64,000 nucleotides of DNA from an uncultured Persicobacter sp. (lineage in GTDB: Bacteria; Bacteroidota; Bacteroidia; Cytophagales; Cyclobacteriaceae), in contig CANMKE010000001.1 in assembly GCA_947498325.1 (NCBI GenBank), positions 248,001 to 312,000 on the forward strand, read 5' to 3'. Of the stretch, positions 35,016-43,386 are shown in pieces. The notes under the pieces were generated by a model. That model was not told the origin of the DNA. It saw only the letters and a list, made by a program, of their open reading frames with translations, and ran no database searches. Each line of letters starts with the position of its first letter. The first letter of the stretch is position 1. The position numbers and the translations under genes were made by a program.

Positions 35016-36206
35016 CTATGCGATGATCTCATTGCTTACTTCAATAGCCTGTAGGATATCTGCGGAGATATCATCAATGTGCTCAAGACCACAGGAAATT
35101 CGAATAAGCCCATCGGTGATTCCGACAACAGCGCGCTCTTCTGGAGAGAGTTTGGAGTGTGTTGTAGAAGCTGGATGAGTCGCGATGCTTCGGCTGTCTC
35201 CAAGATTGGCAGTTAAGCTAAGCATTTTTAGTGAATCCAAAAATCTCCGGCCACGCTCCACGCCTCCTTTGATTTCAAAAGACACGATTCCGCCGCCAAG
35301 TTTCATTTGTTTTTTCGCCAAGGCATACTGTGGGTGAGAAGGCAGGTGTGGGTACTTCACCCAATTGATTTCCTCGTTCTCCTCCAAAATCTCAGCCATC
35401 CGCAAGGCATTTGCGCAATGCCTGTCCATGCGTACAGCCAGTGTTTCCAAAGATTTTGAAATAATCCATCCGTTAAAAGGGCTTAAAGCCGGGCCGGTAT
35501 GTCTGCCAAAGAATCGCACCTTTTCAATCAATTCCGCTTTACCTAAAATCACCCCTGCAATTGTTCGTCCTTGCCCATCTAAAAATTTTGTGGCTGAATG
35601 GGTTACAATGTGTGCGCCAAATTCGGCAGGATTTTGCAGATAAGGCGTTGCAAAGCAATTATCCACATTAAGAATCAACTGGTGCTTCTCCGCGAGCTGC
35701 CCTAAAGCCGAAAGATCGAGGATGTCCAGTGCAGGGTTGGAAGGCGTTTCCACAAAAATCATTTTCGTTTCTGGGCGAATATGCTGCTCCCATTCTTCGA
35801 TAGGAGTGTTTACATCCACATAGGTGTGTGTTACGCCCCATTTGGGCATTATCTGCGTCAGGATTTGGTGCGTACTGCCAAAAAGCGATCGGCTGGCAAG
35901 AATGTGATCCCCCGAGGAAACAAATGCGGCGATACTGGTGAACATGGCTGCCATGCCAGAAGCGGTGGCAAAGCCGTCTTCAGTGCCTTCCATTTGGCAC
36001 AGTTTGGCAATCATTTCATTGTTGTTCGGGTTGGAGTAACGGGTGTAAATGTCTCCTTCCTTTTCACTGGCAAACTGCGCTCGGGCATCCTCGGCATCAT
36101 CAAACACAAAGGAGCTTGTGGTGTAAATCGGAACAGCATGTTCGCCATGTGGGCTTCGTTCTGTTTGAGTACGAATAGCGTTGGTTTCAAATTTCTTCTT
36201 TTCCAT
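35016..36206 (-). CDS. metZ: Cys/Met metabolism PLP enzyme, probable O-succinylhomoserine sulfhydrylase
   Basis: A 396-residue PLP-dependent gamma-family transsulfuration enzyme. The PLP Lys lies in HSATKFLDGQGR at about residues 200-211; the DGQGR extension after Lys favours O-succinylhomoserine sulfhydrylase (MetZ) over cystathionine gamma-synthase. Other family marks are IYTRYSNPNNNEM at about 55, the Tyr/Arg region and ETPSNPALDI at about 150. It probably supplies homocysteine for methionine synthesis. The next gene upstream, OsmC, has a gap of only 35 bp and the same strand, so the pair may be an operon. Confidence 0.85.
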   Translation of the reverse strand: MEKKKFETNAIRTQTERSPHGEHAVPIYTTSSFVFDDAEDARAQFASEKEGDIYTRYSNPNNNEMIAKLCQMEGTEDGFATASGMAAMFTSIAAFVSSGDHILASRSLFGSTHQILTQIMPKWGVTHTYVDVNTPIEEWEQHIRPETKMIFVETPSNPALDILDLSALGQLAEKHQLILNVDNCFATPYLQNPAEFGAHIVTHSATKFLDGQGRTIAGVILGKAELIEKVRFFGRHTGPALSPFNGWIISKSLETLAVRMDRHCANALRMAEILEENEEINWVKYPHLPSHPQYALAKKQMKLGGGIVSFEIKGGVERGRRFLDSLKMLSLTANLGDSRSIATHPASTTHSKLSPEERAVVGITDGLIRISCGLEHIDDISADILQAIEVSNEIIA

Positions 36207-36241
36207 GAGGGTTGATGGCTTGTTTGATTGTTGTTGGGTAA

Positions 36242-36655
36242 TTAAGCAGGGAGGATCTCGAAGCTGTAGGTGATTTCAGCCGTTTTCGAAAGCATGATCC
36301 CCACGGAACAGTATTCCTCATTGGAAAGCTTGACCGCCTTTTCTACCTTGGCGGCATCAAGTTCACCAAATGCCTTATAATGTAAATGAATTTTTGTCCA
36401 AACATTGGCTTTGCCTTCCGGGCTGCGTTCGCCAGAAACACTTACCTTAAGATCTTGTAATGGCTGACGCTGTTTTTTCAAGATACTGATCACATCAATG
36501 CTTGAACAACCCGCAACCGCCGCAAGCAACAGTTGCATCGGGCGCATCCCCTGGTTTTTTCCACCAATTTCTGGCGACCCATCCAATTCTATAGTGTTTC
36601 CTTCGCCGTTATCGGCTTTCATATGATAGGCGTCGTCAAGTCTGTATAGTTCCAT
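36242..36655 (-). CDS. OsmC family peroxide-defence protein
   Basis: A 137-residue OsmC/Ohr-family protein. Members reduce organic hydroperoxides with a pair of cysteines. Visible cysteines are in AAVAGCSSIDV at about residue 51 and EEYCSVGIML at about 113, the two expected for OsmC-type peroxidase activity. The intermediate MQLLLAAVAGC run is the signature helix. It lies 35 bp upstream of the sulfhydrylase gene on the same strand, consistent with a sulfur or redox connection. Confidence 0.85.
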   Translation of the reverse strand: MELYRLDDAYHMKADNGEGNTIELDGSPEIGGKNQGMRPMQLLLAAVAGCSSIDVISILKKQRQPLQDLKVSVSGERSPEGKANVWTKIHLHYKAFGELDAAKVEKAVKLSNEEYCSVGIMLSKTAEITYSFEILPA

Positions 36656-37115
36656 ATTGTATTTGATATTATTATTCAGTGTAAAATAGTTGCCGTCAGC
36701 AGGAATAGCAAAGTTGAGGACAACAAAAAACAGAAATAATGATTGATGTGAAATCCTGCCATCGAAAATTTGGTCTGTCAGTAAAATTCATCCGGAAATG
36801 ACGGCCTAAATTTGGCTGGTTTTCTTTATCAAGGCTTATTTTTGCTTGATGTGTTCGCTAATCGGTAAATTTGGGCACCTGCCGAAAAAATTAACCAACA
36901 CCATTTTTGTGGTCTGACAACAGCAGTGCTTTGAATTTTCCCTGACATTGATTATTTTCTTGTGGCCAATGTTTGGTGAGCCAAAAGCAGGGAAAGCGCT
37001 TTGTGGGGTTTATTTTTTCACTCCTCAGCGGATTTATTGATAAATTCCTTAGGCTTTATTCATTTTTGCCTAAATTAACATCTACCTTTAAACCTATTGA
37101 AAAAACCTTATCACC
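36656..37115. other. 460-bp gap between OsmC and rhodanese genes
   Basis: No gene is supported. An 8-bp inverted pair, TTTCCCTG near 36939 and CAGGGAAA near 36988, lies beside repeated AGTGCTTTG / AGCGCTTTG strings. A TACCTTTA near-match at 37083-37090 may be the -7 element of the rhodanese gene. Confidence 0.4.
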
Positions 37116-37433
37116 ATGAAAGAAATTACAGTACAGCAACTCAAAAGTATGATAGATGCAGGCGAGGACTTTCAGCTTGTCGATGTCCGCGAACCACATG
37201 AATATGAGTTGACCAACATTGAAGGAGAATTGATCCCTTTGGGAGAAGTAGCGGCAAGAGCTGATGAAGTGGAAGCAGACAAGAAAGTCGTTGTGATGTG
37301 CCGTTCAGGAAAGCGAAGTGCTACCGCTATTGAGTATCTTGAAGATACCACAGGGCATGAAGAATTGTATAACCTTGTCGGTGGAATCTTGGCTTGGGGA
37401 CGTGAAATAGACGATAAAATCGTTCAATATTAA
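37116..37433 (+). CDS. single-domain rhodanese
   Basis: A 105-residue single-domain rhodanese, in the size range of GlpE-like proteins. The active-site loop CRSGKRS is at about residues 68-74 with the nucleophilic Cys at its start, followed by AT. The typical opening LVDVREPHEYELTNIEGELIPLGEV carries the conserved Asp-Val-Arg-Glu. It probably moves sulfane sulfur in the cytoplasm. Which acceptor it serves is not indicated by the neighbours, though the OsmC and sulfhydrylase genes lie on the other side of the gap. Confidence 0.93.
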   Translation: MKEITVQQLKSMIDAGEDFQLVDVREPHEYELTNIEGELIPLGEVAARADEVEADKKVVVMCRSGKRSATAIEYLEDTTGHEELYNLVGGILAWGREIDDKIVQY

Positions 37434-37669
37434 CGTTATTAGTGACTCATTTTCCTGCCTTTTCACTGCCATAGTTTCCTTTTTGAAGTAAATTTTAAGG
37501 CAGTATTGTTTTTGCGTGTAGTGAGTGATGTTTAGTGAAGATTTGATAATCAGTCTGTTATGTTTTGCTTGCGGTTTTTAGTGGATTTTTCTGTTAAAAA
37601 TTGTGGTGCATATTAATTAAAAACAATATATCTTAGTGTCTTTAATTGAGAACAGGCTTCAATATATAT

Positions 37670-38620
37670 ATGCTTTTGGAATTTGAAAAACCCATAGTAG
37701 AGCTTGAAAGCAAGCTTGCGGATATGAAACAACTCGCCGTAGATAGCGGGGTAGACGTATCGGATGCGGTCCATAAATTAGAAACAAAGATTCAATCATT
37801 AAAGGTTGAAACTTACCGTAACTTAACAAGATGGCAACGTGTGCAAATGTCACGACATGCTGATCGTCCTTATACTTTTGACTATATTCACGAGATCACT
37901 GATGAGTTCGTGGAAATTCATGGTGACAGGAATGTAGCAGATGACAAAGCAATGGTCGGTGGATTCGGGCGTATTGGTGAGCAAACTTATATGTTCATTG
38001 GTCAGCAAAAAGGCCGAAATACCAAAGATCGTCAGGAACGCCGCTTCGGGATGCCTAACCCTGAAGGCTATCGCAAAGCTTTACGCCTGATGCGTATGGC
38101 TGAGAAATTTGACAAGCCAATTGTTTGTTTGATCGATACTCCTGGTGCGTTCCCTGGTCTTGAGGCTGAGGAGCGAGGACAGGGCGAGGCAATTGCGCGT
38201 AACCTGAAAGAGATGTTTTCTTTGAAGGTGCCTGTGATCTGTATCGTTATTGGTGAAGGTGCCTCAGGTGGTGCCCTTGGGATCGCTATCGGTGACCGCG
38301 TGATGATGCTGGAAAATACCTGGTATTCAGTGATTTCACCTGAATCTTGTTCATCAATTTTGTGGAGAAGCTGGGATTTCAAGGAACAAGCTGCTGAAGC
38401 ATTGAAACTGACTGCCGACGATATGCATTCTTTTGGGTTGATTGATGAGATCATCCCTGAACCGTTAGGTGGTGCCCATACGAATATCAAAGCGATGGCA
38501 CGGACTTTGTCGGATACTATCCACAAGGCATTCACGGAATTAAATGCTTTATCTCCTGAAGAGCGGATCATTCAGCGTATTGATAAATTCTCTAACATGG
38601 GCGTTGTTCAGGAAGCATAA
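37670..38620 (+). CDS. accA: acetyl-CoA carboxylase carboxyltransferase subunit alpha
   Basis: A 316-residue AccA that, with AccD, transfers carboxyl from biotin carrier to acetyl-CoA to make malonyl-CoA. The frame extends to a TTG at 37646, but the ATG at 37670 ([13 protein letters not shown]) is standard for AccA. Signature regions are the N-terminal helix pair, [39 protein letters not shown] and the oxyanion Gly-rich [15 protein letters not shown]. It is complete; accD is not near. A terminator follows. Confidence 0.96.
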   Translation: MLLEFEKPIVELESKLADMKQLAVDSGVDVSDAVHKLETKIQSLKVETYRNLTRWQRVQMSRHADRPYTFDYIHEITDEFVEIHGDRNVADDKAMVGGFGRIGEQTYMFIGQQKGRNTKDRQERRFGMPNPEGYRKALRLMRMAEKFDKPIVCLIDTPGAFPGLEAEERGQGEAIARNLKEMFSLKVPVICIVIGEGASGGALGIAIGDRVMMLENTWYSVISPESCSSILWRSWDFKEQAAEALKLTADDMHSFGLIDEIIPEPLGGAHTNIKAMARTLSDTIHKAFTELNALSPEERIIQRIDKFSNMGVVQEA

Positions 38621-38655
38621 TTTTGCAATAAAAAAGACAGTGACCAAAATACAAG

Positions 38656-38686
38656 AAAGCCGTGTTCCTTGAAGGACACGGCTTTT
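38656..38686 (+). terminator. terminator of accA
   Basis: Stem AAAGCCGTGTTCC / GGACACGGCTTT with loop TTGAA and a T5 tail, between accA and the metallo-hydrolase gene. Confidence 0.8.
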
Positions 38687-38707
38687 TCCATTTTATTTAT
38701 TTTGAAG

Positions 38708-39574
38708 ATGAAGTTACACGTAATAGACGCAGGAGATTTTAAACTGGATGGTGGTGCGATGTTTGGTGTTGTTCCCAAAAATTTGTGGGGTAGATATGTG
38801 GAGGCTGATGAGCGAAATTTGGTTCCTCTAAAAATGCGTTGCCTGTTAATTGAGGATGGCGATCGTAAAATTTTAATTGACACGGGCCTGGGAAACAAGC
38901 AGGCGGAAAGCTTTTTCAAGCATTATCATTTGTTTGGCGACGGTACCCTCTTGGGTTCTTTGGAGAAAGTAGGGGTTTCTCCTGAAGACATTACCGACGT
39001 TTTTATCACTCATTTTCATCTTGATCATGCTGGCGGAGCCATCGTACACCATGGCCCAGACAATACACCTGCCTACCAATTTCCAAATGCAAAATACTGG
39101 ACCAACCGCAGGCATTGGGAATGGGCCACGAAACCGAACCCACGGGAGGCGGCTTCCTTTCTGAAGGAAAATATCTTACCGATTGAATCCCTCGGGCAGA
39201 TGCATTTTGTGGAAGACGGGGCTGATTTCCCTTTTGAGATTATCTTTTCTGATGGGCATACAGAAGGGCAAATGTGCCCTAAAATCAGAATTGGAGATCA
39301 AACATTGATATTTATGGCTGATTTTCTGATGCCGACCGTAGCACATATTCCATTGGCGTGGGTTGTCGGTTATGATACCCGCCCGTTGCTTACCTTTGAC
39401 GAGAAAAAAGCATTCCTGCAAGAAGCAGCAGATCAGCAGTATTTGCTGTTCATGGAACATGATATTAAGGTAGAGGTATGCACTGTTAAGCATACTGAAA
39501 AAGGTGTCCGCCTTGACAAAAGTATGACACTTGCGGAAGCGCTTGCTGATTGTGCCTCCGTTGTTACCGCATAA
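38708..39574 (+). CDS. MBL-fold metallo-hydrolase
   Basis: A 288-residue metallo-beta-lactamase-fold hydrolase. The frame extends to a TTG at 38669, which would fall in the terminator, so the ATG at 38708 is used. The metal motif THFHLDH is at about residues 100-106 and a further His in SDGHTEGQ at about 183, then Asp in FMADFLMP and His near the C-terminal EHD. The lactonase-like arrangement suggests lactonase or hydrolase action on a small substrate. Not a glyoxalase II or RNase Z by motif order. Its substrate is unknown. Confidence 0.85.
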   Translation: MKLHVIDAGDFKLDGGAMFGVVPKNLWGRYVEADERNLVPLKMRCLLIEDGDRKILIDTGLGNKQAESFFKHYHLFGDGTLLGSLEKVGVSPEDITDVFITHFHLDHAGGAIVHHGPDNTPAYQFPNAKYWTNRRHWEWATKPNPREAASFLKENILPIESLGQMHFVEDGADFPFEIIFSDGHTEGQMCPKIRIGDQTLIFMADFLMPTVAHIPLAWVVGYDTRPLLTFDEKKAFLQEAADQQYLLFMEHDIKVEVCTVKHTEKGVRLDKSMTLAEALADCASVVTA

Positions 39575-39593
39575 CTTCAGTAAAATATAGGGC

Positions 39594-39630
39594 AAAAAAA
39601 AGCACGGTTTCCAACTGAAGAAACCGTGCC
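39594..39630 (-). terminator. minus-strand terminator with no gene attached
   Basis: Minus-strand stem GCACGGTTTC / GAAACCGTGC, loop of eight bases, followed by eight or nine T. The T run is on the minus strand only, so it ends a minus-strand transcript from the gap to its right. Confidence 0.7.
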
Positions 39631-39850
39631 ACCTTTCTGTGGTTCAGAAAGCAAAGCAATCATTAGAGAATTAGGATTTATCTTTCGACTTTGATAGAAT
39701 CGGGGCTCATCCAATGCCCTTAATTAAACGAACTAGGAATCATAAGTTGAGGCTGACAGGCAATGTAATGCCCGTATAAATGTTTTAGGCCCAAAGGCGG
39801 TACATCCAACCATTTGCTGCAGTCTTTTTAAGGAAACTTGAACAATATAA
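39594..39850 (-). ncRNA. candidate orphan structured RNA in a gene-free gap
   Basis: Between the metallo-hydrolase and hydrolase genes (39575-40060) there is no convincing protein gene, yet a minus-strand terminator is present. Upstream of it on the minus strand are further stems: CCAC / GTGG near 39631-39644, a GGGCAT stem near 39704-39720 and GGGCA / TGCCT near 39757-39772. The start is not located, so the 5' limit is a guess. A 60-codon minus-strand frame at 39733-39915 lacks any coding signs and is rejected. No known RNA family is recognised. Confidence 0.35.
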
Positions 39851-40060
39851 TCACTTTTTTTATACGAATATTTTCTTGTAATTATTCCTACAAACCTGCG
39901 AATAGATTGATCCACAGTAGTTTTTATGATTAACTTCAGTTTTTTAAATGATAAACTGCCTCTGATTAAACTAACGTTTGCCGTGCTTTCTGGTTGTTAA
40001 TTCGTTTCTAAATTTGTAAAATAATAGAAATATATTTTTAGAAATCAGTCTGAAATACCC

Positions 40061-40993
40061 ATGACAAGTCAAACAACATCGCCATTAGTACAATCTTCAG
40101 ACCTGCACCTGCAAGTGGAAGATCAACGCCTGTTCATTAAACAATGGCATGCCCCCACACCGAAGGCGATGATGTTGTGCGTTCATGGAGCCATGGAAAA
40201 CGGGAAGATCTTTTATTCCAAAGGCGGTCGTGGTTTTGCGCCTTTTATGGCACAACAAGGTTATGAGGTTTTTGTGGTGGATCTTTCAGGGCGGGGAAGA
40301 AGCGAGCCCACAGCAGGCAAGGGGCATCGGGCGGATCAGACCTTTGCGATCACCACAGAGATTCCTGCAGTGCTTATCATGATGCAGGAAAAATTTCCCT
40401 CTCTGTCATTGCACCTTGCAGGACATTCATGGGGCGGGGTTTTAATTCTTGCGGCCATGGCAAGAAGTCTCGAATCCTTTCGGCCGAAAATTAAGTCCAT
40501 GATTTTCTTTGGCAGCAAAAGAAGTTTAAAAATTAAAACCCTTCAGAAACGTATTCAGGTCGATATTTTTTGGTCAAGGATTTTTCGGCTTTATGCACAG
40601 CTTAAAGGCTACTTTCCTGCCAAAGAATTGCGGATTGGATCCGACAACGAGCCCTTGGCGTTTTATACCCAAGTGGTGGATTGGGTGAATGCTGAGGCAT
40701 GGCAGGCGCATGATATTCCGCTGGATTATGCTGCGGCTTTGCAGAAAATAGGATTGCCCCCAACACTTTATCTGGCGGGGAAGAAGGACCTGCTCCTCGG
40801 GCATATTGATGATGTAAAACGACTGAAAGCGGAAACTGGAGCGGCAAAGGCGGAAATCTGGTGGCTTGCCAAATCAGCGGGATTTCAGAAGGATTATGGG
40901 CATATCGATATGTTGACCGCCCGATCTTCGGTCAATGATCATTTCCCTAAAATCAGTGAATGGATTGACAATCAGCCTGATAATGGGTTTTAA
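40061..40993 (+). CDS. alpha/beta hydrolase
   Basis: A 310-residue hydrolase of the monoglyceride-lipase or serine-aminopeptidase-S33 type. It has the N-terminal strand MMLCVHGAMENG (oxyanion region), the nucleophile elbow GHSWGG at about residues 121-126, and a catalytic His in KDYGHIDMLT at about residue 287, with Asp in GKKDLLLGH at about 246. No signal peptide is seen. A lid-like insertion lies between the elbow and the Asp. Substrate unknown. The upstream gap is gene-free. Confidence 0.85.
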   Translation: MTSQTTSPLVQSSDLHLQVEDQRLFIKQWHAPTPKAMMLCVHGAMENGKIFYSKGGRGFAPFMAQQGYEVFVVDLSGRGRSEPTAGKGHRADQTFAITTEIPAVLIMMQEKFPSLSLHLAGHSWGGVLILAAMARSLESFRPKIKSMIFFGSKRSLKIKTLQKRIQVDIFWSRIFRLYAQLKGYFPAKELRIGSDNEPLAFYTQVVDWVNAEAWQAHDIPLDYAAALQKIGLPPTLYLAGKKDLLLGHIDDVKRLKAETGAAKAEIWWLAKSAGFQKDYGHIDMLTARSSVNDHFPKISEWIDNQPDNGF

Positions 40994-41078
40994 TTCGTTA
41001 ATATTTGGGTGGAAATTTAGACATTTTCTTTTTTTTTAGTACCTTGTTTTTGAAATATTTAAGGAGGCATTTAACCTA

Positions 41079-41123
41079 TTGAAAGCCTTTGATTCCTTCA
41101 TTTTCAAACTCAAAAGACGATGA
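41079..41123 (+). CDS. possible 14-codon leader peptide of the S24 regulator
   Basis: A TTG-initiated frame of 14 codons (LKAFDSFIFKLKRR) follows AAGGAGG at 41061-41067 and its TGA overlaps the regulator's ATG (ATGA). The Shine-Dalgarno to start spacing of eleven bases is long, so this is only a candidate. Confidence 0.2.
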   Translation: MKAFDSFIFKLKRR

Positions 41124-41878
41124 AATTTTTCGCTGATAATTTAAAATACCTCCGTAAAGCACGGAAACTTACACAGGAAAAATTCGGATTAGCCATCGGG
41201 ATAAAAAGATCGACCTACAAGGATTACGAAGTAGGAAAAACGAAACCTGACTTTTCTGTTTTATGCAAGATTGCCGATTTCTATAAAGTTACTCTTGACG
41301 AACTTATCCGAAAAAATATTCCGAGCATCGGTCTTGAAAATCTGGAATCACAGGATCATAATTCCATCATGAAACCCTTAGAGCGTGTTTTGGCTTTGTC
41401 TGTGGATTTTCAGGGGGAGGAAAATATTGAGTTTGTCCCTGAAAAAGCGCATGCAGGTTATTTGAATGGCTATAACGATCCTGAATATATGCTTGGTTTG
41501 CAGAAGCTGAGTATCCCCAAAACCAAAAATGGTACTTATCGGGCTTTCAGCATTAAAGGGCATTCCATGGCACCATACTTTCAGAATGGAGGGGTGTTCG
41601 TAGGGAAATATGTTGAGAATCTTTCAGAGCTCAAACATGGCAAAACCTATGTGTTGGTTACAGAATTCGACGGGGTAGTTTGTAAAAATATCGCCAGAGG
41701 TAAAAGCGATGAGAATAAGCTGATGCTTTATTCGTTGAACCCAAGCTACGAGCCTTATTTTATCGAGACTTCATCGATTAAAGAAGCTTGGGAATTCCAC
41801 GCCCTGATCCACTTTAATCCACCAAGTGAAAATACAGTAGTCGAGAAGGTCTTGGGGCATGTAGGTGCTTTTGCCTGA
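41120..41878 (+). CDS. XRE-type regulator with LexA-like S24 peptidase domain
   Basis: A 252-residue regulator. The N-terminal Cro/C1 helix-turn-helix is at about residues 1-62 (LRKARKLTQEKFGLAIGIKRSTYKDYE). A linker leads to an S24 domain with the catalytic Ser in FSIKGHSMAPYF at about residue 153 and the Lys in GVVCKNIAR at about 191. A possible self-cleavage Ala-Gly bond is seen in KAHAGYLNGY at about residue 115. Such proteins, like LexA or phage repressors, can self-cleave upon DNA damage, but no phage genes are nearby, so it is likely a host stress regulator. Its targets are unknown. Confidence 0.85.
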   Translation: MKFFADNLKYLRKARKLTQEKFGLAIGIKRSTYKDYEVGKTKPDFSVLCKIADFYKVTLDELIRKNIPSIGLENLESQDHNSIMKPLERVLALSVDFQGEENIEFVPEKAHAGYLNGYNDPEYMLGLQKLSIPKTKNGTYRAFSIKGHSMAPYFQNGGVFVGKYVENLSELKHGKTYVLVTEFDGVVCKNIARGKSDENKLMLYSLNPSYEPYFIETSSIKEAWEFHALIHFNPPSENTVVEKVLGHVGAFA

Positions 41879-41906
41879 TCCACTATTCAAGAATAACAGA
41901 CGCAAT

Positions 41907-41935
41907 GAGGGCATTCGGTAGAATGCTCTTTTTTT
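41907..41935 (+). terminator. terminator of the S24 regulator gene
   Basis: Stem GAGGGCATTC / GAATGCTC (one bulged G), loop GGTA, T7 tail. Confidence 0.8.
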
Positions 41936-41939
41936 GTGC

Positions 41940-41972
41940 AAAAAAAATCGCCTGAATACCACTTCAGGCGAT
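41940..41972 (-). terminator. terminator of the EamA transporter gene
   Basis: Stem ATCGCCTGAA / TTCAGGCGAT with loop TACCAC; the T run lies on the minus strand. Confidence 0.75.
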
Positions 41973-42111
41973 CACAAACTAAACTATCCGATAGTGACAT
42001 ATTTGTCGTCATCGAGTAAAATAAACCATAAGCTAACAGTGTTGATCTGTATAATCAATAAGCACTTGCTTGGGGGTTTTGTTCGTCATTTTATTGATTA
42101 AATATTAGGAA

Positions 42112-43074
42112 TTATTCTTTGTGAGTTTCCGATAATTTAATCTCCTTATTTTTCAAGTCCTTCTTTTTCAGCTTTTTACTTCCCACCACAATCGCAACAC
42201 CAAACAGGATGATGAGTCCGCTGAAGGCGGTGAAGATGTCCATTTTGGGCACTGTAATCCATTCGATCTGAAAGGCCTGCATAATGGCAAGGCAAACAAA
42301 AGTAATGACAGGGTTAAGGGTGATGATCACGCTCACCTTATTGGCTTCTGTGTATTTTAAAGCTGATGCAAGGCAACCGTATGCCACCAGGGTATTGAGG
42401 CCCAAAAATAGCAGGAGTGCCCACCCCATTATATCAAGCTGCCCAATCGCGGTAAATGAGGTAGAAGGGATGTACAGCAGCGCAGGCAAACCATAAAGGA
42501 ACAAATTGAGCTGTTGTGGTGGGTGGTCGATCACCAATTTTTTTTGCAACAAGGCGTAGGTCGCCCAGGTTACAGCACCAAAAACCACCCACAGGGCACC
42601 GTAAATAAAGGTGTCTTCCTGCCCTGCAAAAAGATCATTGACCTGATGCCTGAAGAAAAGGAAAAAACCCACCGTTACAATCGCAAAACCCATCAGTTGC
42701 GCCCTGCTCAGCTGTTCTTTGAAAAACACCACGCCACCCACGGCCAACAGCATCGGCCCAAGCTGAATAATAACCTGTGCACCTGCTGGCGAAATCAGAT
42801 CTATACCCATGGTGTAGCCCAGATAATTACAACTCAGCGCAACGGTAGCCACCACCAGCAAAAAGGGTGGTTTGATCAGAATTTTTAAAGTCTGTGGTGA
42901 TTTCCACAGAAAGTAAAAGAACATGGCAATAAATGCGATGGTAAATCGGGCCCAAATAATGGTGGTCGGAGGAATGAAATTGGTGGCATACTTAATGGCC
43001 AATGACAAAAATCCCCACAAGAAGGCTGTTGTACAGGCAAGAAGGATCCCTTTTTGGGACTGACTTTGATCCAT
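42112..43074 (-). CDS. EamA-type drug/metabolite transporter
   Basis: A 320-residue inner-membrane exporter of the DMT superfamily with two EamA repeats and about ten membrane helices (first repeat from LLACTTAFLWGF, second from IYGALWVVFGAVTWATYALL). The frame extends to 43155, but the ATG at 43074 gives the usual short cytoplasmic start (MDQSQSQKG). A charged tail (KKLKKKDLKNKE) ends the protein. Substrate is unknown. An exact -7 TATATTTG lies at 43102-43109 on the minus strand. Confidence 0.88.
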   Translation of the reverse strand: MDQSQSQKGILLACTTAFLWGFLSLAIKYATNFIPPTTIIWARFTIAFIAMFFYFLWKSPQTLKILIKPPFLLVVATVALSCNYLGYTMGIDLISPAGAQVIIQLGPMLLAVGGVVFFKEQLSRAQLMGFAIVTVGFFLFFRHQVNDLFAGQEDTFIYGALWVVFGAVTWATYALLQKKLVIDHPPQQLNLFLYGLPALLYIPSTSFTAIGQLDIMGWALLLFLGLNTLVAYGCLASALKYTEANKVSVIITLNPVITFVCLAIMQAFQIEWITVPKMDIFTAFSGLIILFGVAIVVGSKKLKKKDLKNKEIKLSETHKE

Positions 43075-43386
43075 GCTGATTAAAGGTAAATTGTTTGGCT
43101 GCAAATATAGGTAATTTCCAAGTGCAGGAAATGCTACCTTAGGGCTTTGATGCAAATAAATTGGGTAAATATTAATTTGAAGCTAAACTTATTGCATAAC
43201 AATGAAAATAGCGTTATAATCAGTTGGAATAGTGCAATTTTCATATCCTTGTCAAGTGATTTGTTTATCGTAGATAGGAATTTTCACGATCATCAATCAT
43301 ATTTGTAGCTTGATGCCCAAAATCTTAAACACCACCATTGATTTTTTTATCATTACAGCGTTGGCCCTGTATTATTAATTTGGACT
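43075..43386. other. divergent gap between transporter and coiled-coil gene
   Basis: Holds the transporter's -7 candidate at 43102-43109 and a near-match CATATTTG at 43298-43305 for the coiled-coil gene. Nothing else is seen. Confidence 0.4.
43102..43109 (-). promoter_or_regulatory. candidate -7 element for EamA transporter
   Basis: Minus-strand TATATTTG, exact match to TAnnTTTG, 28 bases before the ATG. The -33 is unclear. Confidence 0.4.

Noticed and set aside
39631-39660. T-box riboswitch
   Set aside because: Only a loose resemblance to the T-box sequence, no specifier stem, and no downstream gene on that strand.
39733-39915. 60-codon minus-strand frame
   Set aside because: No coding signature; the sequence is better explained by hairpins and an orphan terminator.
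41120-41878. S24 regulator as a prophage repressor
   Set aside because: No integrase, Cro, terminase or structural genes lie within 20 kb on either side.
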